Shown piece after piece: positions 7,195 to 13,875 of a DNA stretch of 14,988 bases. The stretch covers positions 1-14,988 of the forward strand of contig CAZHNG010000156.1 of the NCBI GenBank assembly GCA_964533785.1, written 5' to 3'. The notes under the pieces are model-generated. The model was not told the origin of the DNA. It did no database searches and saw only the letters and a list, made by a program, of their open reading frames with translations. The number at the start of each line of letters is the position of its first letter. Positions within the stretch are counted from its first letter, which is position 1. The position numbers were made by a program, and so were the translations under genes. The DNA is from JANQRV01 sp964533785. Its GTDB lineage: Bacteria; Bacteroidota; Bacteroidia; Chitinophagales; Saprospiraceae.

Positions 7195-7237
7195 CATTGC
7201 TCATCGTTCATTGCTCATCGTTCATTGCAACATTGAA
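7195..7237. repeat. Tandem 14-mer CATTGCTCATCGTT, right flank
   Basis: Two exact copies of CATTGCTCATCGTT (7195-7208 and 7209-7222), followed by decayed copies CATTGCAA and CATTGAA. It matches the CATTGCTCAT words at 7046-7068 on the other side of the hairpin element. Confidence 0.8.
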
Positions 7238-7311
7238 TTACCCTATACAACCGATCTTTTGCGAGCTAAGTCTGTTCTATCATCATTTCAATAACCAATT
7301 AAACAGATCGT

Positions 7312-8130
7312 ATGGCCGATAATCAGGAAAAGATAATTCCCAAGGTAGAAGACATTAGTAATCAGCCCAAACCATTGGAGCAGGTAGTAGATGAACAGAT
7401 CGAAGAAGGCTTGGAACAATACAACAGGCGGAATAAAAGTTTATTTCTTTCTGCGGTAGTTGCCGGGCTTGACCTTGGGTTTAGTCTTTTTTTAATGGGG
7501 GCCTTGTATACAAAGTTTCACGGATTAATAGGAGAGGCGGCTTTAGAGATGATGATGGCCGCTGCTTATCCAATTGGATTTATTTTTGTTGTCCTGGGGG
7601 GCTCAGTACTATTTACCGAGCATACCACATTAGCGGTTTTGCCGGTACTTGATGGTAAGAAAACGCTTTTTCAATTATTGTGGATATGGTTGTTGATCTA
7701 TTTGGGGAATATTTTGGGGGGATTTATGATCGGTGGGATGATGGCCTGGTTGGGGCCTAATCTTGGTATTATAAGCAAAGATGCACTGGAGTATTTGGCG
7801 TTGCATTTAACGGAGGTCAAAGGCTTCTACCTGCTGGGGAGTGGTTTGTTGGCAGGATGGTTAATGGGTTTGCTTTCCTGGTTGGTCACTTCTTCGCAAG
7901 AAACCATAAGCCGGATCTTTATTGTCGTATTGATCACCACCGTAATTGGTATCGGATCGCTGCACCACTGTATTGTAGGCTCTATTGAATTATTTGCCGG
8001 TTTGCTGGTTTCGGATGAAATGACAGTGGCTAAATACGTCTCTACTCAGGTTTGGTCGACCTTGGGCAATATTATCGGTGGAGCGTTTTTTGTATCCATC
8101 CTGAAATTTCAGATGGCGGAGCGGGAATAA
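7312..8130 (+). CDS. Formate/nitrite transporter family protein (YfdC-like)
   Basis: A 272-residue membrane protein of the FNT (FocA/NirC) family, whose pentameric channels pass small monovalent anions such as formate or nitrite. About 45 hydrophilic residues precede six membrane segments (roughly 46-66, 81-103, 120-145, 170-193, 202-221 and 245-264). Family features visible are VLFTEHTTL (99-107), the two pseudo-repeated G-N-x-x-G-G motifs (132-137 and 252-257) and the central His pair in SLHHCIVG (216-223), matching the gating/proton-relay His of FNT channels. The charged N-terminus and ELFAGLLVSDE block are closer to the uncharacterised YfdC branch than to FocA, so the anion is unknown. 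No formate or nitrite enzyme gene is next to it. ATG 7312 gives a normal-length protein. Confidence 0.88.
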   Translation: MADNQEKIIPKVEDISNQPKPLEQVVDEQIEEGLEQYNRRNKSLFLSAVVAGLDLGFSLFLMGALYTKFHGLIGEAALEMMMAAAYPIGFIFVVLGGSVLFTEHTTLAVLPVLDGKKTLFQLLWIWLLIYLGNILGGFMIGGMMAWLGPNLGIISKDALEYLALHLTEVKGFYLLGSGLLAGWLMGLLSWLVTSSQETISRIFIVVLITTVIGIGSLHHCIVGSIELFAGLLVSDEMTVAKYVSTQVWSTLGNIIGGAFFVSILKFQMAERE

Positions 8131-8220
8131 TCATACTAATGTGGAATTATAATTTCATCAGGATTATACCATGCGCAATTCAGATGGAAAGCAAAGCAAT
8201 AGGCTACCATATATTCAAAG

Positions 8221-8238
8221 TATTAGACGCGTCTAATA
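8221..8238. promoter_or_regulatory. 18-bp perfect palindrome upstream of dps
   Basis: TATTAGACG followed directly by its reverse complement CGTCTAATA. It is centred about 125 bases before the dps ATG. A second imperfect dyad (GAAC-ATCCGGAT-C-GTTC, 8288-8304) lies between it and the gene. The form fits a dimeric repressor or activator operator. It does not match the PerR/Fur consensus I know, so the regulator is not named. Confidence 0.4.
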
Positions 8239-8353
8239 TAAGTCGAAAAGCGGGGAGTAAACGATTTGCAGAAAAAATATCCATTCCGAACATCCGGATC
8301 GTTCAGCCGTTTTATCGCTGAATTAATCAAAAAAATAAAATATTAAATTGAAT

Positions 8354-8842
8354 ATGAATTACTTAGGCATAGACAAGGCTAAAGTCAAATTAACCGTGGA
8401 AGAGTTAAACATATTATTGGCATCATACAATGTTTACTACCAGAACTTGCGAAACTACCACTGGAATTTGACGGGAAAAAACTTTTTTGAGTTGCACGAA
8501 AAATTCGAAGACTTATATAATGATGCAAAGATAAAAATAGATGAAATTGCTGAACGTATCCTAACATTGCGTTTCCGGCCATTGAGCGACTTTTCCAAGT
8601 ATTTGGATAGATCAGTTATCCCGGAAGCAGGTGAAGTCGAAGATGACGTGCTGATGGTAACTAACATTTTGTATAATCACAAACACCTGATCAAGGTTAT
8701 GCGCAAAGTTATTGAACTAGCAGATGAAGCTAATGATGAAGGAACAATAGATATGATTGGTGGATTTATGGAGACTTTGGAAAAGAAGTCGTGGATGTTA
8801 GATGCTTGGTTAGCAGGAAAGTATGCAACCGTACCGGCATAA
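8354..8842 (+). CDS. dps: Dps family ferritin-like protein
   Basis: A 162-residue Dps protein: a 12-subunit shell that oxidises Fe(II) with peroxide and stores iron, protecting DNA in starvation or oxidative stress. The ferroxidase set is clear. H36 in YHWNLTG, H48 in ELHEKFE, D63 and E67 (D-E-I-A-E) have the spacing of the E. coli residues H51, H63, D78 and E82. The position of E. coli D67 is Glu here (E52), a conservative change. Length is typical. ATG 8354 is preferred to the in-frame TTG at 8348. A 220-base upstream gap with an 18-bp palindrome suggests its own promoter and control, and a 34-bp palindrome follows the stop by 27 bases. It is likely monocistronic. Confidence 0.93.
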   Translation: MNYLGIDKAKVKLTVEELNILLASYNVYYQNLRNYHWNLTGKNFFELHEKFEDLYNDAKIKIDEIAERILTLRFRPLSDFSKYLDRSVIPEAGEVEDDVLMVTNILYNHKHLIKVMRKVIELADEANDEGTIDMIGGFMETLEKKSWMLDAWLAGKYATVPA

Positions 8843-8869
8843 ATATCAATACGATCAGTTATATGAAGT

Positions 8870-8903
8870 TCAATACATCCCACAGGCCTGTGGGATGTAT
8901 TGA
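8870..8903. terminator. 34-bp perfect palindrome after dps
   Basis: TCAATACATCCCACAGG followed without spacer by its exact reverse complement. In RNA it would form a hairpin of about 15 bp with a four-base loop from the centre. It starts 27 bases after the dps stop. No T-run follows (next is taaatatg), so it may be a factor-assisted or bidirectional terminator, or an mRNA-stabilising hairpin. Perfect symmetry over 34 bp is far beyond chance. Confidence 0.65.
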
Positions 8904-8961
8904 TAAATATGCAAATAAGATTTATTAAAATATTGTTAAATTGATTAAAATGGAGAATGTG

Positions 8962-9405
8962 ATGAAAAATAAACCGGTTGTTATTAAAAACATCGGTCTT
9001 CCCATTGGCTTAGCTGCTGGGATATTAATGTTTTTGTTTTTGGCTTTAATGGAGTTAAGCTACAGAGAACCTGGTTTATTCGGTAAGTTTTTTAAATATT
9101 TATTGTTATTTGGGTTTTTGATATTTTCAAATTACAGACTATTCAAAAAATACGAAGGAAAGCGGTTCTTTAGAAAAGGTATTGTTTTGGGTATTTATAC
9201 TACTTTAGCGGCTGCATTTACTTTGATAATAGCTAATTTTATTTACTGGGGCGTTTTTCATACATTACCGGTAAACAGTTTTGGAGAATACGAATATTCA
9301 ATCGGTAATATGTTATCGCTACAGGGCGTACTGTTATTTGAGATGTTCGTGATCGGAATGATCCTGAATTTTATCATTCTACAGTATTATAAAAGTAGGA
9401 GATAG
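8962..9405 (+). CDS. DUF4199-like membrane protein
   Basis: A 147-residue protein with four predicted membrane segments (about residues 9-31, 43-58, 74-97 and 119-140 from this start). The arrangement is: first helix with LPIGLAAGILMFL, a short cytosolic turn with YRLFKKYEGKRFFRKGI, a paired third helix, and a short basic tail. This resembles DUF4199 proteins of Bacteroidota, whose role is unknown. ATG 8962 is chosen because GGAG (8952-8955) lies 6 bases before it; TTG 8941 and ATG 8950 are in-frame alternatives. It is followed 36 bases later by a small soluble protein gene and may form a unit with it. Confidence 0.6.
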   Translation: MKNKPVVIKNIGLPIGLAAGILMFLFLALMELSYREPGLFGKFFKYLLLFGFLIFSNYRLFKKYEGKRFFRKGIVLGIYTTLAAAFTLIIANFIYWGVFHTLPVNSFGEYEYSIGNMLSLQGVLLFEMFVIGMILNFIILQYYKSRR

Positions 9406-9430
9406 TATATATATTTTTTTGAATTTCAAA

Positions 9431-9436
9431 AAGGAG
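9431..9436 (+). promoter_or_regulatory. Strong Shine-Dalgarno AAGGAG
   Basis: AAGGAG lies 5 bases before ATG 9442. It decides that start over the in-frame GTG at 9436. Such a strong site is unusual in this window, where most starts lack one. Confidence 0.75.
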
Positions 9437-9441
9437 TGAGC

Positions 9442-9777
9442 ATGGCATTTGATGAAGATTTGACGCTGGTAGACGCGGTTAGAATATTGAGAAGAGAAGG
9501 ATTTACTTGTGATTTTAAATTCGAAGAAGGGAAAATGGTATCCTGTGATAGTAACGTCGCTTATCGACCTGAGGAGATGAAAATAATCAAGGTTTTCCGG
9601 TTGGAGGGAGCTAGTAACCCTAGTGATATGTCTATTGTATTTGCGGTGGAGACCAATAGAGATGAACAGGGGATCATTATTTCGTCTTACGGGGTTTATG
9701 CAGACATGGAATTGATTGAATTCCTGAATGAGGTCAAAGTAAAGGTACAGCAGCAAAAAGACCAGGCTATCGCTTAG
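9442..9777 (+). CDS. Small conserved Bacteroidota protein of unknown function
   Basis: A 111-residue soluble protein. The pattern is: an N-terminal helix (TLVDAVRILRREGFTCDF), a central YRPEEMKIIKVFRLEGASNPSDMSIVFAVET, then SSYGVYADMELIEFLNEVK. This matches a small family common in Bacteroidota that databases often label phosphoribosylpyrophosphate synthetase. That label seems wrong: at about 110 residues it lacks the PRPP-binding loop and is about a third of the length of a real PRPP synthetase. No enzyme motif is visible. It has a strong AAGGAG ribosome-binding site and lies between the DUF4199-like gene (36 bases) and the GH3 gene (38 bases), so it may be co-transcribed with both. Confidence 0.8.
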   Translation: MAFDEDLTLVDAVRILRREGFTCDFKFEEGKMVSCDSNVAYRPEEMKIIKVFRLEGASNPSDMSIVFAVETNRDEQGIIISSYGVYADMELIEFLNEVKVKVQQQKDQAIA

Positions 9778-9815
9778 ACAGGGGAATTATTCATTAACTT
9801 CATTATCAAATAAGA

Positions 9816-11363
9816 ATGGCTATAATTGGCGCATTAATAAAAAAGGCCATAGAAATAGGGCAGACCTTTACCCAAGGTTCAATTCCAATAGAACAACAGC
9901 GGGCACAGCTTAAATCACTGCTTTCTTCGGCAAAAGATACCGCCTTCGGTCAGTATTACGGATTCGGGTCGATGCTTAGTGCTTCAGACTTTGTAAAAGC
10001 ATTTCAAGCAGAAGTACCCATCCACAATTATGATTCCATAAGGCATTGGTGGCAGCAACAGCAGAAATATCCCAATATTACCTGGCCCGGAAAACCTGAT
10101 TATTTTGCCCTGAGCTCCGGGACAACCGGCAAAGAAAGCAAGCGAATTCCAGTCACGGATGAAATGTTGAAGTCCTTCCAAGGGGTAAGCATGGCACAAA
10201 TTATCAGCCTGAATAATTTCGACTTTCCCGCAGAGTTGTTTGAAAAACAGCTTTTGGGCTTAGGCAGTTCAGCAGATCTGGAAAAGAATAATGGGCATTT
10301 TGAAGGTGAAATAAGTGGTATTAACGCGAAAAACGCACCTGACTGGTTCGATTACTTTTATAAACCAGGAAAAAATATTGCTAAAATCGATGATTGGGAT
10401 GAGCGACTGGAGGCTATTGTGCAAGAAGCTCCTGACTGGGACATTGGTGCGCTGGCGGGTATTCCATCGTGGATTCTGCTTATGCTAAAAGCAATAGTGA
10501 ACGCCTACAGGTTGGATAGTATTCATGACATCTGGCCCGGTCTTTCCATTTTTACGAGCGGTGGAGTCGCCTTTGAACCCTATCGGGAAAGTTTTGAACA
10601 GTTATTTGCGAAGCCGGTAACGTATATGGATACTTACCTGGCATCTGAGGGTTATTTTGCCTTTACTGCCCGTCCGGGAACAATGGCCATGCAGCTGGCT
10701 TTGGACTATGGTCTTTTCTTTGAATTCATACCCTTTGACGAAGAAGGTTTTGATAGCGGAGGGAATCTATTGGCTGAGCCTAAAGTCCTTACGATAGACC
10801 AGGTTGAGGAGGATAAAGACTATGCGCTTATTGTCTCGACGCCTGCAGGAGCCTGGCGTTACATGATTGGTGATACGGTTAAATTCACCGACCTGAAACG
10901 ATCCGAGATCCTGATCAGCGGGCGGACCAAGTACTATATGAATGTCGTCGGGTCTCAATTGAGTGAAGAAAAATTGAATAAGGGAATTGAACAGCTAGCT
11001 CATGCACTTGATATTGAAATTAATGAATTTGCGGTGGCAGCTTTGAAAAATGAAAACGATGAGTATTATCATCAATGGGTCTTAGGGAGTACAGGGTCTT
11101 TTGATGAAGAAAAAGCCTGCAAGCTTTTGGATGAATTTCTGAAAGAATTGAATAAGAACTATAAAGTGGCTCGCTCAAAAGCCCTCAAGTCCGTTACGGT
11201 CAAATATGCCCCCAAAAAAGCTTTTTACGAATGGTTGGATAAGAAAAAGAAAAAAGGAGGGCAAGTAAAAGTTCCCAAAGTTATGTCCGCAGAAAAAATG
11301 CAATCTTTTTTGAAATTCCTGGAAGAAGAATACACAGACTCCAGACGTGAAAATGTAAATTAA
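9816..11363 (+). CDS. GH3 family acyl-adenylating enzyme
   Basis: A 515-residue GH3-family protein, in the ANL adenylating enzyme superfamily. Plant GH3 enzymes activate hormones such as indole-acetate or jasmonate with ATP and join them to amino acids; the bacterial members have no settled substrate. The phosphate-binding loop is clear: FALSSGTTGKESKRIP (97-112). Further blocks are DIWPGLSIFTSGG (about 239-251), TYMDTYLASEGYFAF (about 269-283) and YMIGDTVKFTDL (about 349-360), the last with the ribose-binding Asp, followed by the hinge and C-terminal domain with SGRTKYYMNVVGSQLSEEKL. Length is normal for the family. ATG 9816 gives an MAIIGALIKKAIEIG start common to bacterial GH3 proteins. 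No carboxylic-acid or peptide biosynthesis gene is adjacent. Confidence 0.92.
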   Translation: MAIIGALIKKAIEIGQTFTQGSIPIEQQRAQLKSLLSSAKDTAFGQYYGFGSMLSASDFVKAFQAEVPIHNYDSIRHWWQQQQKYPNITWPGKPDYFALSSGTTGKESKRIPVTDEMLKSFQGVSMAQIISLNNFDFPAELFEKQLLGLGSSADLEKNNGHFEGEISGINAKNAPDWFDYFYKPGKNIAKIDDWDERLEAIVQEAPDWDIGALAGIPSWILLMLKAIVNAYRLDSIHDIWPGLSIFTSGGVAFEPYRESFEQLFAKPVTYMDTYLASEGYFAFTARPGTMAMQLALDYGLFFEFIPFDEEGFDSGGNLLAEPKVLTIDQVEEDKDYALIVSTPAGAWRYMIGDTVKFTDLKRSEILISGRTKYYMNVVGSQLSEEKLNKGIEQLAHALDIEINEFAVAALKNENDEYYHQWVLGSTGSFDEEKACKLLDEFLKELNKNYKVARSKALKSVTVKYAPKKAFYEWLDKKKKKGGQVKVPKVMSAEKMQSFLKFLEEEYTDSRRENVN

Positions 11364-11513
11364 TATTTAATATTAGACAAGTGTGAGTTGACAAAGTGGT
11401 TCAAGTGCCATTAGTTGCTAAATATGAAATAATATTTTAATAACTCCCGAAGAGTGAAATTTAATTTTGTAAATGTTAAGAGCCTTGTGCCGCTAAATAG
11501 TTTCACTACGAAC

Positions 11514-11521
11514 TAATTTTG
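11514..11521 (+). promoter_or_regulatory. Candidate -7 element TAATTTTG
   Basis: Matches the Bacteroidota -7 consensus TAnnTTTG in the only long gap upstream of the GNAT/rpsU/transporter genes. The nearest upstream TTG (11485-11487) gives a 26-base spacer, longer than the usual 19-21, so support is weak. The same octamer at 11462-11469 is an equal candidate. Confidence 0.25.
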
Positions 11522-11567
11522 TTATATTTACGTTGTAACATTGATTCTGAAAGAGTTATAGATTTTC

Positions 11568-11596
11568 CTTTATTAAGGAAGCTTTCCCAAATAAAG
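11568..11596 (+). terminator. Hairpin in the leader between GH3 and GNAT genes
   Basis: CTTTATT-aa-GGAA-gct-TTCC-ca-AATAAAG: an outer 7-bp and an inner 4-bp stem with a 2x2 internal loop, followed by TTTTC. It lies 205 bases after the GH3 stop and 80 before the GNAT ATG. It could be a late terminator, an attenuator or a leader structure. The stem is A/T-rich and only moderately stable. Confidence 0.3.
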
Positions 11597-11675
11597 TTTT
11601 CAATACATTTCATGTTAAGTCTATTTTGTTTCAGTATAAATAAATATTCAAAATTAAAGGTAAGATAGTTCAGTT

Positions 11676-12137
11676 ATGATTGAAGAAAATCATTTCAATA
11701 TATACCATACCGATCATCCACCAAGTTTGGATACCAGAAGATCGATCATTGAATTTCTTTTCAGGCATTTGGAACAATACGGCGATGCAAAACCGCATAT
11801 TGATAATGCGGTAGCTTACGCACTTCAGGAAAATGATTCACCGGGAGGATTCGTACTTACCCTATCGGATGATGCCGGTGAAATAGTAGGCTGTGTGGTA
11901 ATCAATCGTACAGGAATGGAAGGGTATATTCCCGAAAATATCCTGGTGTACATTGCGGTTGACGGGAGTCGCCGGGGCAAGGGATATGGTAAAAAGCTGA
12001 TGAAAAAAACTGTTGATACGTGCGAGGGAGACATTGCTTTGCACGTTGAACCCGATAATCCCGCAAAGTTTTTGTACGAGAAAATAGGATTCACCAATAA
12101 GTACCTGGAAATGAGATACAAACAGGGTGTAGCATAA
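11676..12137 (+). CDS. GNAT family N-acetyltransferase
   Basis: A 153-residue GNAT acetyltransferase, which moves an acetyl group from acetyl-CoA to an amine. The acetyl-CoA-binding motif A is clear: ILVYIAVDGSRRGKGYGKKLMKK, with R-R-G-K-G-Y-G at about 99-105 that binds the pyrophosphate of CoA. It is followed by the motif-B block HVEPDNPAKFLYEKIGF (about 125-141), where the Tyr of FLYEKIGF is the usual general acid. The acceptor cannot be told from sequence. The gene lies 52 bases upstream of rpsU and the transporter/racemase genes, so it could act on the same metabolite, for example as an amino-acid acetyltransferase; this is inference from position. ATG 11676 has no Shine-Dalgarno sequence. 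Confidence 0.88.
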   Translation: MIEENHFNIYHTDHPPSLDTRRSIIEFLFRHLEQYGDAKPHIDNAVAYALQENDSPGGFVLTLSDDAGEIVGCVVINRTGMEGYIPENILVYIAVDGSRRGKGYGKKLMKKTVDTCEGDIALHVEPDNPAKFLYEKIGFTNKYLEMRYKQGVA

Positions 12138-12189
12138 TCTGTTTCACTTACTATCGAGAAGAAAGAAAATTAAATCTAAAATAGAATAT

Positions 12190-12384
12190 ATGTTAATTAT
12201 TGAAGTTAGAGACGGAGAGAATATTGATCGCGCACTAAAACGATACAAAAGGAAAGTACGCAGAACAAGACAGCTCAAAGAAATAAGAAGAAGAAAGAAC
12301 TTTACTAAGCCATCCGAAAAAAGAAGGAAAGAGATCCTGCAAGCAACTTACACGGAGAAAATGGCCAGGGAAGAAGAAAAATAG
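12190..12384 (+). CDS. rpsU: 30S ribosomal protein bS21
   Basis: A 64-residue, very basic protein matching bS21: starts M-L-I-I-E-V-R-D-G-E-N-I-D-R-A-L-K-R-Y-K, then a long Arg/Lys helix with RRKNFTKPSEKRRKEI. bS21 sits near the 3' end of 16S rRNA on the 30S subunit; in Bacteroidota it helps hide the anti-Shine-Dalgarno sequence. No Shine-Dalgarno sequence precedes this ATG (…atagaatat-ATG). Its place is unusual: it lies 52 bases after a GNAT gene and only 15 bases before a sodium:solute symporter, not beside translation genes. Bacteroidota may carry more than one rpsU, so this might be a second copy. Confidence 0.93.
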   Translation: MLIIEVRDGENIDRALKRYKRKVRRTRQLKEIRRRKNFTKPSEKRRKEILQATYTEKMAREEEK

Positions 12385-12399
12385 AAAGAAAAGAGCTAC

Positions 12400-13869
12400 A
12401 TGCATTTCATAGACATTTTAGTATTTGTGCTTTACTTCCTGGCTATGTTGGGAGTAGGGTTCTACTTTTTTAGAGAAAATAAAAGTTCTGATGATTATTA
12501 TGTAGGCGGAAGGCAGATGGGCAGTTGGCACATAGGGTTATCCGTAGTAGCGACGGATGTTGGCGGAGGATTTTCAATTGGTTTGGGGGGCTTAGGATTT
12601 ATGATGGGTATTTCCGGCTCCTGGATGTTATTTACGGGGTTGGTCGGAGCCTGGCTCAGCGCCGTAGTCCTGATCCCAAAAGTAAGTCAGCTTTCAAAGC
12701 GTCTGAACTTATTTACTTTCCCCCAATTATTTCAGCATTACTATAATGGGAAAGTAGCATTTCTGGCCGGTATTATATCGGCCATCGGCTATTTGGGATT
12801 TACCAGTTCCCAAATTTTAGCGGGGGCGAAATTAGCTTCTGCTACCTTTTTGGATCTGGACCTGAACGTTGCCTTACTGATCATGGGGGTGATTGCCGTA
12901 GTGTACACCGTTTTCGGTGGTCTGAAAGCAGTTATCTATACGGATACGGTACAGTGGATCATTTTAATGGCCGGGCTTATCTTTATTGGTATCCCATTAG
13001 GATATATTTCGGTGGGAGGCTGGCAGGGCATAACGGAAGTGCTCAGTAATGATTTTCTATCCATTTTCAAAAATATAGGCTGGTCTACTTTCATCAATTG
13101 GTTCGTTACGATAGTCCCGATCTGGTTTGTAGGAATGACCCTTTATCAGCGGATCTATGCCAGCCGGGACGAAAAAACGGCTCAACGCGCCTGGTTTATT
13201 GCCGGTTTGTTTGAATACCCGGTGATGGCTTTTATGGGCGTTTTGCTGGGTTTGTTCGCCAGAGTAGGTGCCGAACAAGGTTTGTTTGAATATGCGGGCG
13301 TTTTAAGCCCGATGAACATGGATCCGGAAATGGGTTTGCCCATGCTTCTGCGTACCGTTCTACCTACTGGTTTAATGGGATTAATGCTGTCGGCTTACTT
13401 TTCTGCGATCATGTCTACCGCTGACAGTTGTCTGATGGCCGCATCCGGTAATATCGTAACGGATATTTTAGGCAGGTTTTTCAATTTTGCAGATGATTCG
13501 ACCAAGGAATTAAGGATATCACAGATCGTTACTTTTATTGTGGGAGCTGTAGCCTTACTCATTGCTACTTTAATGCAGAATGTTCTTCAGTTGATGTTGT
13601 TGTCCTACGCTTTTATGGTTTCCGGGTTGTTTGTACCGGTCATTGGTGCTTTGTTTTGGAAAAGAGGAACACCGACAGCCGCATTCTGGGCGATGTTGTT
13701 GGGAGGTAGTACCACCATCGCCTTTACAATTTCGGGATGGGCTTTACCGTATGACTTGGATGCCAATGTTGCAGGGATCACAACCTCTGCACTGGTTTTT
13801 GTGGCACTCAGTTATTTGGAAAATCCTGGTGACGTACCAGAATATAACATGAACTCGACTAAAAATTAA
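12400..13869 (+). CDS. Sodium:solute symporter (SSS family)
   Basis: A 489-residue transporter of the SSS family (PutP/SGLT-like), which uses the sodium gradient to import small solutes such as amino acids, sugars or vitamins. About 13 membrane helices are predicted. Family signatures are the first helix (FIDILVFVLYFLAMLGVGFYF) followed by SSDDYYVGGRQMG (about 29-41), the unwound stretch ATDVGGGFSIGLGGLGFMMG (51-70), VYTVFGGLKAVIYTDTVQW (about 168-186) and AYFSAIMSTADSCLMAASGNI (about 331-351), whose S-T-A-D-S is the conserved sodium-site helix. The substrate is not readable from these motifs. The racemase gene starts 6 bases later, so an amino acid is the likeliest cargo. The start ATG 12400 is 15 bases after rpsU. 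Confidence 0.93.
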   Translation: MHFIDILVFVLYFLAMLGVGFYFFRENKSSDDYYVGGRQMGSWHIGLSVVATDVGGGFSIGLGGLGFMMGISGSWMLFTGLVGAWLSAVVLIPKVSQLSKRLNLFTFPQLFQHYYNGKVAFLAGIISAIGYLGFTSSQILAGAKLASATFLDLDLNVALLIMGVIAVVYTVFGGLKAVIYTDTVQWIILMAGLIFIGIPLGYISVGGWQGITEVLSNDFLSIFKNIGWSTFINWFVTIVPIWFVGMTLYQRIYASRDEKTAQRAWFIAGLFEYPVMAFMGVLLGLFARVGAEQGLFEYAGVLSPMNMDPEMGLPMLLRTVLPTGLMGLMLSAYFSAIMSTADSCLMAASGNIVTDILGRFFNFADDSTKELRISQIVTFIVGAVALLIATLMQNVLQLMLLSYAFMVSGLFVPVIGALFWKRGTPTAAFWAMLLGGSTTIAFTISGWALPYDLDANVAGITTSALVFVALSYLENPGDVPEYNMNSTKN

Positions 13870-13875
13870 TTTGTC

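Larger units (their letters stand above)
6862..7311. other. 450-base non-coding stretch with layered repeats
   Basis: No supported gene. From left to right it holds a small near-palindrome (6918-6932, CCAAACTATAGTTGG with one bulge), a direct repeat GCCTAACTC (6932-6940 and 6950-6958), an A+C-rich tract, CATTGCTCAT words (7046-7068), two short hairpins (7105-7117, 7155-7167), then a tandem 14-mer (7195-7237) and the A/T-rich leader of the transporter gene. The 29-codon ORF at 7083-7172 is inside the hairpin repeat and is not taken as a gene. Confidence 0.7.
11364..11675. other. 312-base non-coding stretch before the GNAT gene
   Basis: A/T-rich, with no reading frame longer than about 18 codons. 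It starts with a 15-base A/T palindrome at the GH3 stop (TAATATT-T-AATATTA, 11361-11375). TAATTTTG occurs twice (11462-11469 and 11514-11521), each matching the Bacteroidota -7 element TAnnTTTG, but no TTG lies at the expected 19-21 base spacing upstream. A hairpin at 11568-11596 follows. The region probably holds the promoter and leader of the GNAT gene. Confidence 0.5.

Noticed and set aside
8139..8321. 60-codon + strand ORF between the FNT gene and dps
   Set aside because: It has no recognisable pattern and no ribosome-binding site, and it spans the 18-bp palindrome and the second dyad. The region reads better as dps control DNA.
11371..11378. TATTAGAC, same as a half of the palindrome upstream of dps
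   Set aside because: It lacks the second half-site, lies just past the GH3 stop, and an A/T-rich 8-mer is expected by chance.
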